Part shown: one piece after another, positions 1 to 10,689 of the stretch
Numbering within the stretch: the stretch's first letter is position 1
How the letters are laid out: each line of letters begins with the position of its first letter
NCBI RefSeq assembly: GCF_041146395.1
Contig: NC_091010.1
Span: 48,008,001 to 48,072,000 of the forward strand
Length of the DNA: 64,000 nucleotides
From: Eulemur rufifrons
Lineage: Eukaryota; Chordata; Mammalia; Primates; Lemuridae
Direction of reading: 5' to 3'
Notes under the pieces: generated by a model
What the model saw: only the letters and a program-made list of their open reading frames with translations
What the model was told of the DNA's origin: nothing
The model's database searches: none
Program-made: the position numbers and the translations under genes

Positions 1-59
1 AGCTCATCTTTTAATGCCAGGCCACATCGTAAGCAGCTGCCCAGCCAAAGAGCTGGCTG

Positions 60-2135
60 GGAGTGGAGCCGTGTGCACAGTCACTGATCAGCATCTTTGA
101 GAGAGCAAAGCGCAGAGATGATATTATAGTAAGGAGGAAATGCAAAGTGCTACAAGAAAAGCAAAGTGCAAAAAGAAGATGAGGGGAGGCTTTATGGAGG
201 ATAGTTTGTGGTTTGGGTCTTGAAATAAAGATGGGATTTGGAGAGCAGAGTTGGAGACAAGGAATTCCTGAAGGAAGAATCAGTGTGAACATAGGCACAG
301 GAGTAGGAGAGCACGAGTCATGTTCAAGGACCAATAGGGAGTTCTGCATTTTAGGAGAGTGGGGCGCATGGAGGGAGCAGCGGAGAGGCTTGAAGGTAAG
401 ACTTAACTGCCAGCACAAGGAGTCTGAACTTAATTCAGTGGGAGTCATGGAAGGTCTTTGAACAGGAGAGGGACGTGATTAGAGATGTGCTTTAGGTAGG
501 GTAACCATGTGCCCAGGGCAGTTCCATTTTATGTGTGTTGTCCCTGTGCAATAATTTTTTATTTTAAGTCATTATTTTACAGAGCCTCCTTTTACTCTCA
601 AAAGCCTCCTGATTTGAATGCTAAAGTATATGGCCACCCAGCTTTAGGGTGGGCTGTTGCTATGGTAGGATTAGCAACAATGGAGCAAGATGAGAGGCAG
701 GATGGTCTTGGATGAGGATATTGCCATAGTCCAGGAAAGGAAGGCCAGGACCAGTGGGAACAGAGAGGATAGAACACAAAGGGGTGTGGCAAGAGATGGC
801 GGCCTGGTGGTTGAATGGATTTGGGAGATGAGGATGGAGGAAGTGGAGTCTAAATGATGCCTAAGTGTTAAGACTGATTGTTTGAAAGAATGGTGGGAGT
901 CTGAAGGCAAGGCTTGGGGATAGAGATAGTGACTGTGGTTACCATGAGTTTGAGGACCTCCTGGGACATGCACTCCGAGATGCTCAGCAGAAAGTTGGAC
1001 ATTCCAGATCAGAACTCAGAAGCTATCAGAGAGATTCTTCCAACCATATGACCACTTGAAGCCAAGGAAGTGGTGCACTTGCCGGAGAGAGGGCAGAGTA
1101 ATACGGGCTGGAAGTGGGATCCTGGGAGGTCCCTATATGGAGGGAGAAGGAGGAAGGAAAGAAGTCAGAGGAGACCAAAAAGGGAGGTTAGGAGGAAAAC
1201 AATGGGAGTGAGTGGCCTGGAGATCGTGGAAATTTTTTAGGAGGGAATTTGTATCAAATTCTGCAGAGCTATCAGTGAGAACCAAGTAAAGGGTCAGTGG
1301 GTTTGGTTGTTTGGAGGTCACAGATGACTGTAAGAGACTACAGCAGGGACATTAAGTGAAGAGTGAGTGGCAAAGAACTAGAGGTGATGAGGGTGATTAC
1401 TCACTCAAAAAGTTTGTTCAGGAGAAAGGAGAGAGGGAGAGCCACAAGGCACAAGAAGAAGCTCCACGGAGAAAGTTCTGAGAAGACACAGGAGATGTCA
1501 GGTCTTTGGTAAGGAGAAGGAACTCTTCTCAGAGACAGGAGGGAAGAAAGAGGGTAGGTGATGATCCAGGGAAATCTTGAGGTGAACCAGTGAGTTTGGG
1601 GACAGGTACAAAGGGAGCATTATGTGAGGAATGGGCTCCGTATTCCTGGTCAAGTTAGGGGGACAGTCCTCTCTAAGAGGAGTGTAGGGAGTTGAAGGCT
1701 TGCAGAGAAAGTCTGTGTGGTTGTGGAATTATAATGGGGAGTCACTTATAAATGAAGAGAAAGCTTCTCCACATGCGGATGAGGGCAGGCGAGACAGCAT
1801 GAATGGGCCAGGTTTTTTTTTACCTGCTCTAGTGTGCCCAGGAGTGGGGGCCAGAAAAGTGAATGGCAGTGTCATTTAGGGCTGGAGATGGGTATGCAGG
1901 ATGGCAGGAAGCACAGGGTTAAAGAGGCTGATATGGAGCTGGGGTAGGAAGGAAGAAAATGAAGCCAGAGTGGGGGTGATGGGCTGGGAGAAAGCAGGGG
2001 GTTCAAGGAACTGGAGAACCATTTGGCAAGAACTGGGAACAAGGGAATGAACAAAGGGAGAGGGTAGGAGCTTGGGCTCCAAGAAGAGAATTTCCAATCC
2101 TGAAATCCTGGAGTTTCCCAGGGGTGAGGGGTGGT
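60..2135 (-). mobile_element. Long degenerate LINE-2 (L2) copy, antisense
   Basis: Read on the minus strand this is an old L2. On the plus strand one sees the mirror of the L2 3' region (the GGAACAGGAGAGGGACGTGA type block near 455-475), then GGATATTGCCATAGTCCAGG near 716-735, which is the mirror of the L2 reverse-transcriptase stretch encoding LDYCN. Further mirror-coding sequence continues to about 2.1 kb. It is riddled with stops and indels and cannot make protein. A small hAT element sits inside it at 497-640. The family assignment is by memory of the L2 consensus; the boundaries are approximate. Confidence 0.75.
497..640. mobile_element. Short non-autonomous hAT-type DNA transposon nested in L2
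   Basis: A 144 bp insert splits the surrounding L2. Its ends are imperfect terminal inverted repeats: TAGGGTAACCAT on the left against ATGGCCACCCA on the right. It is flanked by a perfect 8 bp direct repeat GCTTTAGG at 489-496 and 641-648. An 8 bp duplication is the hallmark of hAT transposition. It has no coding capacity, so it is a MITE-like passenger mobilised by a transposase elsewhere. I do not assign a subfamily name. Confidence 0.8.
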
Positions 2136-2437
2136 CATGCCAATTACTGGCTGGACTGGAAGTGAAAGATCCCGCCCAGAATGGCTGGGCTCAAGACCTT
2201 CGGGTCCTCAGCAACTCCATGTCTTGAACTGAGGACGATGGCGGGGGTGGCAGGGACCAAAGCTGCTCTTGGTGACTCTCAGGTTTGAATTATTTTAAAT
2301 TACACAAGTAGTACATGTTCCTTTATCTTAAAAATTCAAATAATCAAAATAAAATAAAATGGTTTATCTCACCCCAGAAATTACCAATGTTGAATATTCT
2401 CCCACATCTTGATGTATATATAATTTTTATTTTTTAG

Positions 2438-2585
2438 CTTATAAACAACAGAAATGTATTTCTCACAGTCCTGTAGGCTGGGAAGTCCAAGATCAAGGTG
2501 CTGGTTTATTTGGTATCTAATGAGGACCCTTTTTCTCATAGATGGCACCTTCTAGCTATGTCCTCGCATGGAGGAAGGGCTGTAC
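2438..2585 (-). mobile_element. Partial MaLR LTR (MST/THE1/MLT1 type), antisense
   Basis: It contains the reverse complement of the 3' half of a MaLR LTR: AACAGAAATGTATTTCTCAC, then CTGGGAAGTCCAAGATCAAG and the TAGATGGCACCTTCT block. Only about 150 bp is present and the rest of the LTR is missing. It is a non-coding relic of an ancient retrovirus-like element and interrupts an older L1. Confidence 0.75.
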
Positions 2586-2639
2586 ATACCTTTTACAAAA
2601 CCAAAATAGGGGATCACATTGTATGTAGCTAAGGGTTTT

Positions 2640-2893
2640 TAAAAGAAGCTTTTAATTTTGAAGTGATTTTAGATATACGGAAGACCTGCAGCGATAATAC
2701 AGAGTGTTTCCTTTTGCACCGTTTCCTCTGACATTAACATCTTACATTACCATGGTACGTTTGTCAGAGCTAAAAAACCAGCACTGGTATGTTATTATTA
2801 ACCAAACTCCAGACTTTATTTGGCTTTCACGAGTTTTCCCACTAATGTCCTTCTCTTATTCCAGGATTCAATCCAGGATACCACGTTGCATTT
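2640..2893 (-). mobile_element. L1M-type fragment nested in another L1
   Basis: The segment carries the familiar old-L1 antisense blocks around AATACAGAGTGTTTCC and ACATTAACATCTTACATTAC. The sequences before and after it join collinearly as a different L1 tail, so this is either a nested insertion or a rearranged piece. No clean target duplication was seen. Confidence 0.5.
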
Positions 2894-3269
2894 AGTATAC
2901 ATACTGTTTTGCAACCTGCTTGTCTTACTCAACAGTGTGTTGTGAATGCTTTTCAATGATGCTAAACATTCTTCCACACCACCATTTTAATGGCTACATG
3001 GTACTCTGTTGATGATTGTACCATTGCCAATCCCTACTGTGGGATGTTTAGGTTGTTTCCAATTTTTCACTCTTATGAACAAGGCTGGGATGAGCCCCTT
3101 GAAGCTAAATTGTCTGGACTATCCCTGTGTATTTCCTTACAATAAATTCCTAAGCATGGCATTGCTGGGGCAAGGGAGATACACCTTGTAGAGGCTGTAG
3201 ATACATCTTACCCGGCTTCCTTCCTGAGAGCTTGTCCTAATTTACCCTCATACTTGCATTGCTCAGGCC

Positions 3270-3860
3270 TTTTTTTTTTTTTTTAAGTTTATGATGGGGA
3301 GGGGTATGGATGCAGACAGACCCTTAAAGGGGCTGTCTCTCAATGCCAGGCTTCTCAATGCCATATCCTATCTCTCTACTCTCAACTCTTCTCAAGGTCA
3401 CAGGGTCCGTGTTGGCCCTGAACAAGTTAGCAGGGGAAGGGGTTGGGTGTGGCCAGGCCATGGCCCCTGGGCTCTGGGGATGCGTCTTGAGCTGGGAGCT
3501 GGGGAAGGGGCCTGGGTAGCTGCAGGGACTTTGTTCTTTATCCAGGAGCTGAGATGGTGGAAGGGAAGGGATGGGGAGAGCCTGTAAGGTGAGAGGGAGC
3601 CCTCCACTCCCCCCATGAAAGCTGAGAGGCAGGAGGGCAGCTCCCCGAGCCAGCCGGGGGACAGCAGACGGATTGGGAGAAACGTAACCTCCCCGAGATG
3701 CATGCTCTAGTTCAAGCAGGAGGCATTAAGGATGAAATATCTTCTGAGCAACAATTCATCTCTAACTGGGAGGAGAGGGACTGGCTGACATTTAGCTGTG
3801 ATCAGGGGCTGCACACGCCTGTCTCCAGAAGCCTAACAGGAGCGTGACTGCCTGGTGTAC
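3270..3860. other. Unique sequence, nothing recognised
   Basis: It begins with a T-rich run at about 3270-3285. The rest is moderately GC-rich, with purine-rich stretches around 3430-3590. I recognise no gene, repeat family or strong regulatory motif cluster. Confidence 0.5.
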
Positions 3861-3867
3861 GAGAGAC

Positions 3868-4160
3868 TTGTGTGTGTGTGTGTGTGTGTGTGTGTAACAG
3901 GATGTGAGGGACCATGTGCAGCTGTAACGAAGCAGTGGGTGCATGTGTGAGGAACTATGTGTGTGATGGGATATGAAAGCTTATGTTGAGAGTCGTGAGG
4001 CTGTGTGCACATGCGACAGTACATGTGTGCGGATCTTGCGTGACTGTGAGGATCTCTAAGTGCGTGTGAAAGCCGTGTCTGTAATGGGGTGTTGGTGCCT
4101 GTGTGTGGTACTGAATAGTGTGGGTGATTGTGCAAGTGTGTGACTGAGTGTTGTGCAATA
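3868..4160. repeat. TG microsatellite with degenerate TG-rich tail
   Basis: A clean (TG)n of about 26 bp at 3869-3895 is followed by nearly 270 bp of decayed TGTG/GTGTG units mixed with GAG and GGA. It is simple-sequence DNA; the minus-strand open frames across it, rich in H and T, are artefacts. Confidence 0.85.
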
Positions 4161-4469
4161 CCGTATGTATGACAGTGAGATTGACCCTGACGCTGGGCTT
4201 GAGCCCTCATGAGATTGGTATGAGAGACGGTAGATGTGAAACTGACCCCCAGACAAAGCTAGATCTCAGGCCACTGCCAGGCCAGGAGGTGCCTGTGTGA
4301 GAGTGAGGGGAAGGTGCCCCTTCTGCCTCAAAGACACGCCCCTAGCCGTGCTCCTGTGCAGCACACAGTCTGCGTAACTCTGTGGAAGTCCCTGTGTGGA
4401 CATCCTGCTCTCTTTTCTCATAATCCACTGGAATTTTCTCCACCGTGGCACTTACTATGATTTTAATAT

Positions 4470-4660
4470 CCTTAACAATTTTGCATAACTATTTGTTTAC
4501 TATCCCTCTTCCCTGCGAGGCTGTAAGCTCCATGGAGGCTGGGACACTTGCATCGGTCTGTTTTGCTCATGGTTGTAACACCAGCTCCGAGCGCAGTGCC
4601 TGGGGCAGAGTTGTTGCTCCATAAACATGTGTTGGGTGACGAAATGAATGAACGAGAGAG
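4470..4660 (+). mobile_element. L2 3' end, sense
   Basis: It contains the L2 terminal block: CTGTAAGCTCCATGGAGGCT, the CACCAGCTCCGAGCGCAGTG region, and the CCATAAACATGTGTTGG tail ending in GAATGAATGAA. This is the standard truncated 3' end of an ancient LINE-2. Confidence 0.85.
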
Positions 4661-5033
4661 GGAGCATGTGTTCACGCGTGAGTGCACACGCACACGGGAG
4701 TGTGGACCTGAGCTCGGGCATCTGTATGCATCTGCTGGGGGTGTGCCTGCGAGTGAGTGTCACTGTCATTCCCAGAGGACTTTTCTCTCCTATTTCCTAA
4801 GACCCCACCCCAGTCAGGCCAGACACAGGAGTGATCTGGATGCAGGAGGACATTTGAAGAGAAGGCAGCCGGCTCCACTTCTGCATCGTGCTTGGGAAGG
4901 GGTGGCAGGAGTGATGCGATTGTGCTGCTGGAGGGACAGCAAGGGGTCAAGCCCTCCCTCACCCGCAGACGCTCTCCTGCCTCCTTTGCCTGGCCTCTTT
5001 GAGGCCCTGAGAAGATTTCTGTGAATTGGGCCT

Positions 5034-5384
5034 GTCTTAGTCTGTTCCTGCTGCTTTAATAAAATACCTTAGACTGAGTAATTTATAAACAGCAGAAATT
5101 TAAACTGTAAGAAGTTTTAGAGGCTGAGGATTCCAAGATCAAGGCTCCAGCAGATTCAGTGCTGGGTAAGGGCTTGCTCTTTGCTTCAAAGGTGGCGCCT
5201 TCTTCCTGTGTCTTCACATGGCAGGAGGGGCTGGGGAGCTCCCTTCCACCCCCTTTATAAGGGCACTGTTCCCACTCATGACTTAGTCACTTCCCCAGAG
5301 ACCCCACCTCTTAATACCACCACCGTGGGGATTAGGGTTCCACGTGAATTATGGAGGGACACACTCAGATCACAGCAGGGCCAC
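5034..5384 (-). mobile_element. Near-complete MaLR LTR (MST/THE1 type), antisense, solitary
   Basis: Reading on the plus strand, it starts TGTCTTAGTCTGTTCCTGCT, passes AGATTCAGTGCTGGG and the GGTGGCGCCTTCTTCCTGTG block, and ends near the mirror of the LTR start, with GGGATTAGGGTTCCACGTGA and the GACACACTCAGA region. No internal region is attached, so it is a solo LTR relic with no coding potential. Confidence 0.88.
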
Positions 5385-6850
5385 AGGCACCTGGGACTGG
5401 ACAGGCTCTGGCAGAGCTGGACTCAATAGAGACCCCCACTCATGCGGTTCAGTCCCCAGTCCCAGGGCCAGTCCTTAACACACTGTTTGCCCCACCCTAG
5501 GGCCAGGCCACCAATCCTGCTTGTATCCCCATGTGACTTACTCAGGTAGTAATAGGATTCCTGTGTCACCAATGCCACACTGGCCCTAGCCCTACCCCTA
5601 GGCATGGCCTTGACCCTCGGAGGAGAGCCCTGGGGCCCTGTATTTCCAGGGAGGTATGCACGGGGAATATTGAGATGAAAGGGGCTGGGGTTGGGGGAGA
5701 TTGGGCAGGGAAGTTTACAGAAGAGCAGAGAGAAAGTGAACTAAGAAGGCATGAAGGGGACAGAAAAGTGAGAGTGTTGGGGGCTGAACAGGTTCAGGCA
5801 GAGCAGGAGGCAATTGGTCCTGGACAGAGGCCTGACCATGTCCTGGGGTGGGGGATGGGAGGAGTCTGGAGTTTTCCAGAGCCCCAGCTGGCCACCAGCA
5901 CAGGTAGTAGCCCCACCTGCTCCCCGGAAACCTGGAACTGTCCCTAAGGCCCACTCACACCGGTGCTCTAGGAACAGAGGTGAGAGCCTGCTCAGCCGGG
6001 GAAATGCACTCAGAGAGTCACTTGTAGCAGTGACACTTTGTCTCAGAGTAGCCAGAGGGACTCAGGGTGGTCCGACATAAAAGACCCAAGCTGGTGGTTG
6101 TCCTTGTGTGACCCCAGCCTCAGTTTCCCCCTCTAGCTGAGGGAGGAGAACTAAGGCTCTGCCAGTCATTCCAGCTCAGATTGTGCTAACAGGACTCTGA
6201 TTATCGTGGCAAAATCCAAGGGCTGCACTCACTCAGCGGCTGCTACTGGCCTCCACCTGCCCAGCAATGGCTCAGACACAGTGTCCTAGGGGTGCCTGTC
6301 AGGTCCTGGAGTTCCCTTCCCCTTGCCCACAGGGACTGTAACCTTTTATGCTGCTTTTCCGCCCCTACTCCCATCCTTTCAGAGTCTGCAAAGGCAGACA
6401 ACTTGCTGTTTGCTCTGGAATCTGACCTCATGAGCAGGCAGTCCCCTGCCTCTGGCCTCTGCCCTCTCTCTTAGGGCCTTAGTGCTTCTTCCGTGGGGGT
6501 CCCAGCCTGTGCAGAGACGGGCCCAGCACAGCGAAGAGGCAGAGCTATTTGCTGTGCTCCTGGCTGTGGGAAACCACACCTTTCTTCTCCCAGGAGGGGA
6601 ATCAGGACAGGGCTGCAGGCTCCTAGGATGGAGGGGCCAGGCCTGCTCTCCTCCTCCAATTTTCAAAGCTGTTTGGCTCCATACATGACTGGAACCAATT
6701 GCAGGTAATGTCCCTGTCAGCATAGCTGTGCTCATCCATTACCTGCTGGAATCTCACCCTCTTCCCTCTCAGGGGCGCTGGCTCAGGCATTCGGTTGACC
6801 CTTGACAAGCTAGAAGGGCCAAGGGTATCTTTTCCTTCCTCTCTTCTCAG
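5385..6850. other. Unique GC-moderate sequence, nothing recognised
   Basis: I see no gene, no diagnostic repeat block and no motif cluster that stands out. The open frames on both strands are short, overlap one another and show no family resemblance. Confidence 0.5.
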
Positions 6851-6854
6851 TGAC

Positions 6855-6980
6855 GCCTTGATCAGACTGCAGGCTCCTTAAAGATAAGAAGTGAGTCTTT
6901 TTCATCTTTGTGTCACCAAGTTCCAGCTCAGTGCTCAGCACATGGTAGTCACTAAATAAAAATGGAACAAATGGACAAAT
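6855..6980 (+). mobile_element. L2 3' end, sense
   Basis: The blocks GACTGCAGGCTCCTTAAAG, GTGCTCAGCACATGGTAG and the ACTAAATAAAAATGG tail match the L2 3' end. It is short and diverged. Confidence 0.75.
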
Positions 6981-7467
6981 GAGGTGTGGGGAGGAAGAAC
7001 TGTATCCCTTTTCTCTGGTGATGGAAGTGGGGAGGGGTTGTGTTTATTAACTGATATGTCTATGGCCATAATGTCCTTTGGTGGTGGCAAGGGGAAGCTG
7101 CTTATTTCCCTCCCACCTGGCCACCTCCCTGAGTCACTTCATAATCCATTTTCCCCCAGCATTGGGTGTGTGTGTGGGGGGTCATCACTATTGAGCATTT
7201 GGGCTCAACGTGTAGGTGCCCCAAAGTGTAGGCAGCTGTGTGCCCATGTCATGGAGCCACCAACCCTCCCCTCAGTGTAGACAGGCTCTGCCTTGGGCAG
7301 AGCCCCACGCCAGGCATTGGGAAGGGGTCTAGTCTCAAAGCACATAAAATGGAATCCAGTTCCCTTCTTCCTGTCAGTCTTCATTCGCCAGCGCTCTGGT
7401 AAGTTTTATTCAGATGTGGAAATTGGAGATCTATTCCTTTTGGGTTATATGATCAGATCAAGAGAGG

Positions 7468-7733
7468 CACTTTGGTTGGGAGGCTGAGGCAGGAGGTTTG
7501 CTTGAGACCAGGAGTTCAAAACCAGCCTGAGCACCATAGCAAGACCCCGTCTCTACAAAAAAATACAAAAATTAGCCGGGCGTTGTGGCATACCCCTGTA
7601 GTCCCAGCTACTTGGGAGGTTGAGGCAGGAGGATCACTTGGGTCCAGGACTTTGAGGTTACAGTGAGCTATGATGACTCCACCGCTCTCTAGCCCAGGTG
7701 ACAGAGTGAGACCCTATCTTGAGAAAAAAAAAA
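7468..7733 (+). mobile_element. Alu, 5'-truncated, sense
   Basis: It begins within the left arm near GGGAGGCTGAGGCAGGAGG, has both arms joined by an A-rich linker (CTACAAAAAAATACAAAAATT), and ends in an A-run at about 7723-7733. GCACTTTGG occurs at 7467-7475 and 7739-7747 and may be the target duplication. The left copy could also be part of Alu itself, so the 5' boundary is uncertain. Confidence 0.9.
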
Positions 7734-7749
7734 GCGATGCACTTTGGGG

Positions 7750-8755
7750 TCTGAAGTTAATGCAGATGCACACCCTGGGTCTGTCTCTCCCCATGCAGGG
7801 ACCTGCACCATGTGTCACTGGAGGGGTTGACTGCTTGCAGAAAACCTGGATGTCTGTGCATCCCTGGGAGGGCAAGAGAGTGACTGGGGTGACTTTGGCC
7901 AAAGTGCAGGGGTTGGGGGAGGTTACAGCTCCTGCTGCCTCTGACACGGTAATGCCATCAGCAACACTGGAGGAGGTCCCTCTTCCCAAATGCATCAGAC
8001 CCAAGATCTCGCTGTCCATGGAAAAGACATGGGGTACAGGATCTCTCTTGACAGCAAGCCTTCTACAAAGGAACACAGTGTCCCTGGCCTTTCTGGGGAC
8101 AACTAGGAAAATATATGAGCCAGAACAATACCACTGTCAACTCTACTGGACAAGCCAGCAGGAGAGCAAAGCTTGTCCCCTGCCCCCAGCCTTTTCTCCT
8201 TCCTCTGACACTTTCTGTGCACCAGTTTTCAATGTTGGTAAGTCTTGCCAGGAAATACCCTTTCCCAGCTTCCTTTGGGCTCAAGAGTCATCACACTAGT
8301 CCTCAGGAAGCAACTATACAAACCCAGCCTATTTTTGTTCAGCAAAAATCCAAGAAAAGATGCTGGCAGGTTGTTAGTCCCCCTGATAGGGCAAGGCGAT
8401 GCTGAGCTCCCCAGGCCTAGCCAGCCAGAGCTCTGTAACCGATGGCAGAATGCCCAGGGCTAAGTGGCCATAAGTTAGGTACAAACCAAGGGCCCAAAAG
8501 CCAGAGCATCCAGGGAGGCAGAAAGAGAGTACAGGTTTCAACGGACAGTGGTCATGGCAGACAAGAGTCCAGAATCCAAAAGGTCAAATAGGGCAATGGG
8601 AACTTGATCCTGAGGCAAGAATGATTGAGTGAGGGGGATGCTGGGGTATAAGGGACACAAGAGGTTATTTTGACCAGGTGGAAATTATGGGTATACTTGA
8701 AGACTTCTAGATGGAGAAAGGCGAGCTGGGGATGTCCTTATGAAACTGAGGAGGT
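7750..8755. other. Unique sequence, nothing recognised
   Basis: A 209-codon frame starts in the Alu tail at 7670 and runs to 8299. It shows no domain, signal peptide or codon pattern suggesting a gene. The rest holds no repeat family I can name. Confidence 0.45.
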
Positions 8756-9085
8756 AGAGATGTTGGAGGTCCTAATACTTACTATTATGGTGATGGTAGA
8801 AGTAGTTGTTGCAGTGAGATTGATAATTATAGTGATTGTAGTGATTATGGTAATAGCAGGAATGGGGTTATGACTCGTCATGATGTTGCCATGGTTAATG
8901 ATTGTTGCCATGGTGATAAAGGGAACAAGTGATGATAGCTATTGTCACGGTGAAGGACCTGGTGATATTGAAGCTCAGAGTAACAGAAACAAATATTTTG
9001 GGGGTGATAATAGTATCAGTGGATTATGGTAACAATAATTATAGTCACAGTGAAGAGGTGGTTGTGATGGTGGTAGAGATGTTGA
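8755..9085. repeat. Degenerate ATGG/GTGAT/TGGT simple-repeat tract
   Basis: The tract is built of decayed TGATGG, GTGATTATGG and TGGTAACA units. The 10-mer GTTGCCATGG appears twice, at about 8885-8894 and 8904-8913. It is an old short-period satellite now too diverged for a clean unit. Confidence 0.65.
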
Positions 9086-9324
9086 GTTGTAGTCCAAATG
9101 AGGGAGTTGCTGGTAAAGATTACATTGGTAAGTATGAACTCTTCATGTGATATTATTGTCCCTTCTTTAATCTCAATAAGTGTATGAGATAAACTGATCC
9201 TTTAAGTGCGATCAGGAAGAACATGTCTTGGCCCTGGGTCTCCCTGCCTAACACCTGTGTGATCAAACCTGTGCTGTCTTTCCTGGTCCATTCTGTTCTG
9301 ATTAAAGGCAAAGTGGAGATTGGA

Positions 9325-9631
9325 CCAATCTCAGTGGCTCCTGCCTATAATCCTAGCATTTTGGGGGGCCAAAGCAGAAAGATGGCTTGAACCCAGGAGT
9401 TCGAGACCAGCCTGGGCAACATAGCAAGACCTTGTCTCTATAAAAAATTTAAAAATTAGCTGGGTGTGGTGGCATATGCCTGTAGTCCCAGCTACTTGGG
9501 AGGCTGAGGCAGGAGGATCACTTGAGCCCAGGAGTTTGAGGTTGCAGTAAGGTATGAACACGCCACTATACTCCAGTCTAGACAACAGAGCAAGACTCCA
9601 TCTCTAAAAAAAAAAAAAAAAAAAAAAAATA
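9325..9631 (+). mobile_element. Alu, full length, sense
   Basis: Left arm, A-rich linker and right arm are all present, with a long A-tail at about 9606-9630. An imperfect 11 bp target duplication flanks it: TGGAGATTGGA at 9314-9324 and TGGAGCTTGGA at 9632-9642, one mismatch. The minus-strand frame at 9331-9585 is the usual antisense-Alu artefact. Confidence 0.95.
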
Positions 9632-9944
9632 TGGAGCTTGGAGGGTAACACACACTCCAGGTTTTCCTTTTCTTTCTCCCTCTTCCTAGGGTTCTACTTG
9701 TTTCCTAAAATAGTCCTTCTCTGGGGTCCAATATAGCAAACTAACGCATAGAGGTTTTTCCTCATGGGCTAAAGCCAGAGCACTCTGGGTATGCCAAGCA
9801 TCTGGATAGAAATGGGATGACTCTGCCAAAAGCCCCTCCTTGCAGCAGGAGGAGCAGTGGTTCCTGTAGTTATTATTCTTAACTCGGGGCTAGTCCTCAA
9901 TCCCTAATTGGTTTTCAACCTCTGGCAATTCCCTTAATCTGTTC

Positions 9945-10575
9945 TGGCTAAGCTATTGCTACTAGGCAAATGTGGCTATTGAGCATTTGAAGTGCAGCTA
10001 ATCCAGTTGAGATGTGAGTGTAAAATATTCATTGGATTTTGAAGATTTAGTATGCAAAAAGAATGTCAACTCTTTATTTCTTTAATATAAAATTTTTTCT
10101 ATTGTTCACATGATGAAGTAATGTTTTAAAAATCTGAGGTTAAATAAAATGTATTATTAAAATTAATTTCACCTGTTTCTTTTTATTTTTAAAACACGTG
10201 TCTACAAAAAGATTTTATTTTATTTTATTTTATTTTTTGAGACAGAGTCTCACTTTGTCACCTGGGCTAGAGTGTCGTGACGTCAGTCTAGCTCACTGCA
10301 ACCTCAAACTCCTGGGCTCAAGCGATTCTCCTGCCTCAGACTCCTGAGTAGCTAGGATTACAGATACACACCACCTCGCCTGGCTAATTTTTCTATTTTT
10401 AGTAGAGATGGGGTCTCACTCTTGCTCAGGCTGGTCTCGAACTCATGAGCTCAAGCGACCCTCCTGCCTCGGTCTCCCAGAGTGCTAGGATTATAGACGT
10501 GAGCCAACTTGCCTGGCCTACAAAAAGATTTTAAACAACATATGTGGTTCACACTGTGTTGTATAGTGCTGCCTT
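9945..10575. mobile_element. Old interspersed repeat split by an Alu
   Basis: The left part, with AAATGTGGCTATTGAGCATT and GAAGTGCAGCTAATCC, and the right part, with AACATATGTGGTTCACACTG and ATAGTGCTGCC, match the two ends of a common eutherian repeat recognised by AGCCACATGTGGCTA-type termini. An Alu sits between them at 10218-10517. I do not assign a family name. Confidence 0.55.
10218..10517 (-). mobile_element. Alu, antisense, with perfect 16 bp target duplication
   Basis: It begins with a T-rich run and GAGACAGAGTCTCACTTTGTC, and ends with GAGCCAACTTGCCTGGC. It is flanked by CTACAAAAAGATTTTA at 10202-10217 and 10518-10533, a perfect LINE-type target duplication. It has the strepsirrhine-type antisense sequence around GTCAGTCTAGCTCACTGC and lacks the central insertion seen in other copies here. 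Confidence 0.97.
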
Positions 10576-10689
10576 AGCTTGTTTGTTTCTCCTTCACTCA
10601 GGGAAGTAATAGGAAAGAAATGAAGCCAATTTCAAAATAACAGTGGGTTAATCACCCAATAAGTTTGTTTCTCTTTCCCATAAAGTCTA

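Larger units (their letters stand above)
2286..3190 (-). mobile_element. Old L1 (L1M/HAL1-like) 3' region, antisense, broken by two inserts
   Basis: The parts at 2286-2437, about 2586-2639 and 2894-3190 read as one antisense L1 tail. They run from AAATTACACAAGTAGTACATG through GGGATCACATTGTATGTA, then TACTGTTTTGCAACCTGC, and end near AATTCCTAAGCATGGCATTG. A MaLR LTR piece and a second L1-like piece interrupt it. The order of the three pieces is collinear, which supports nesting over chance juxtaposition. Subfamily is not assigned. Confidence 0.6.

Noticed and set aside
7670..8299. 209-codon plus-strand frame
   Set aside because: It begins in the tail of an Alu and continues into unique DNA without any recognisable domain.
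9331..9585. Minus-strand 84-codon frame with a familiar peptide
   Set aside because: It is the standard antisense-Alu peptide.
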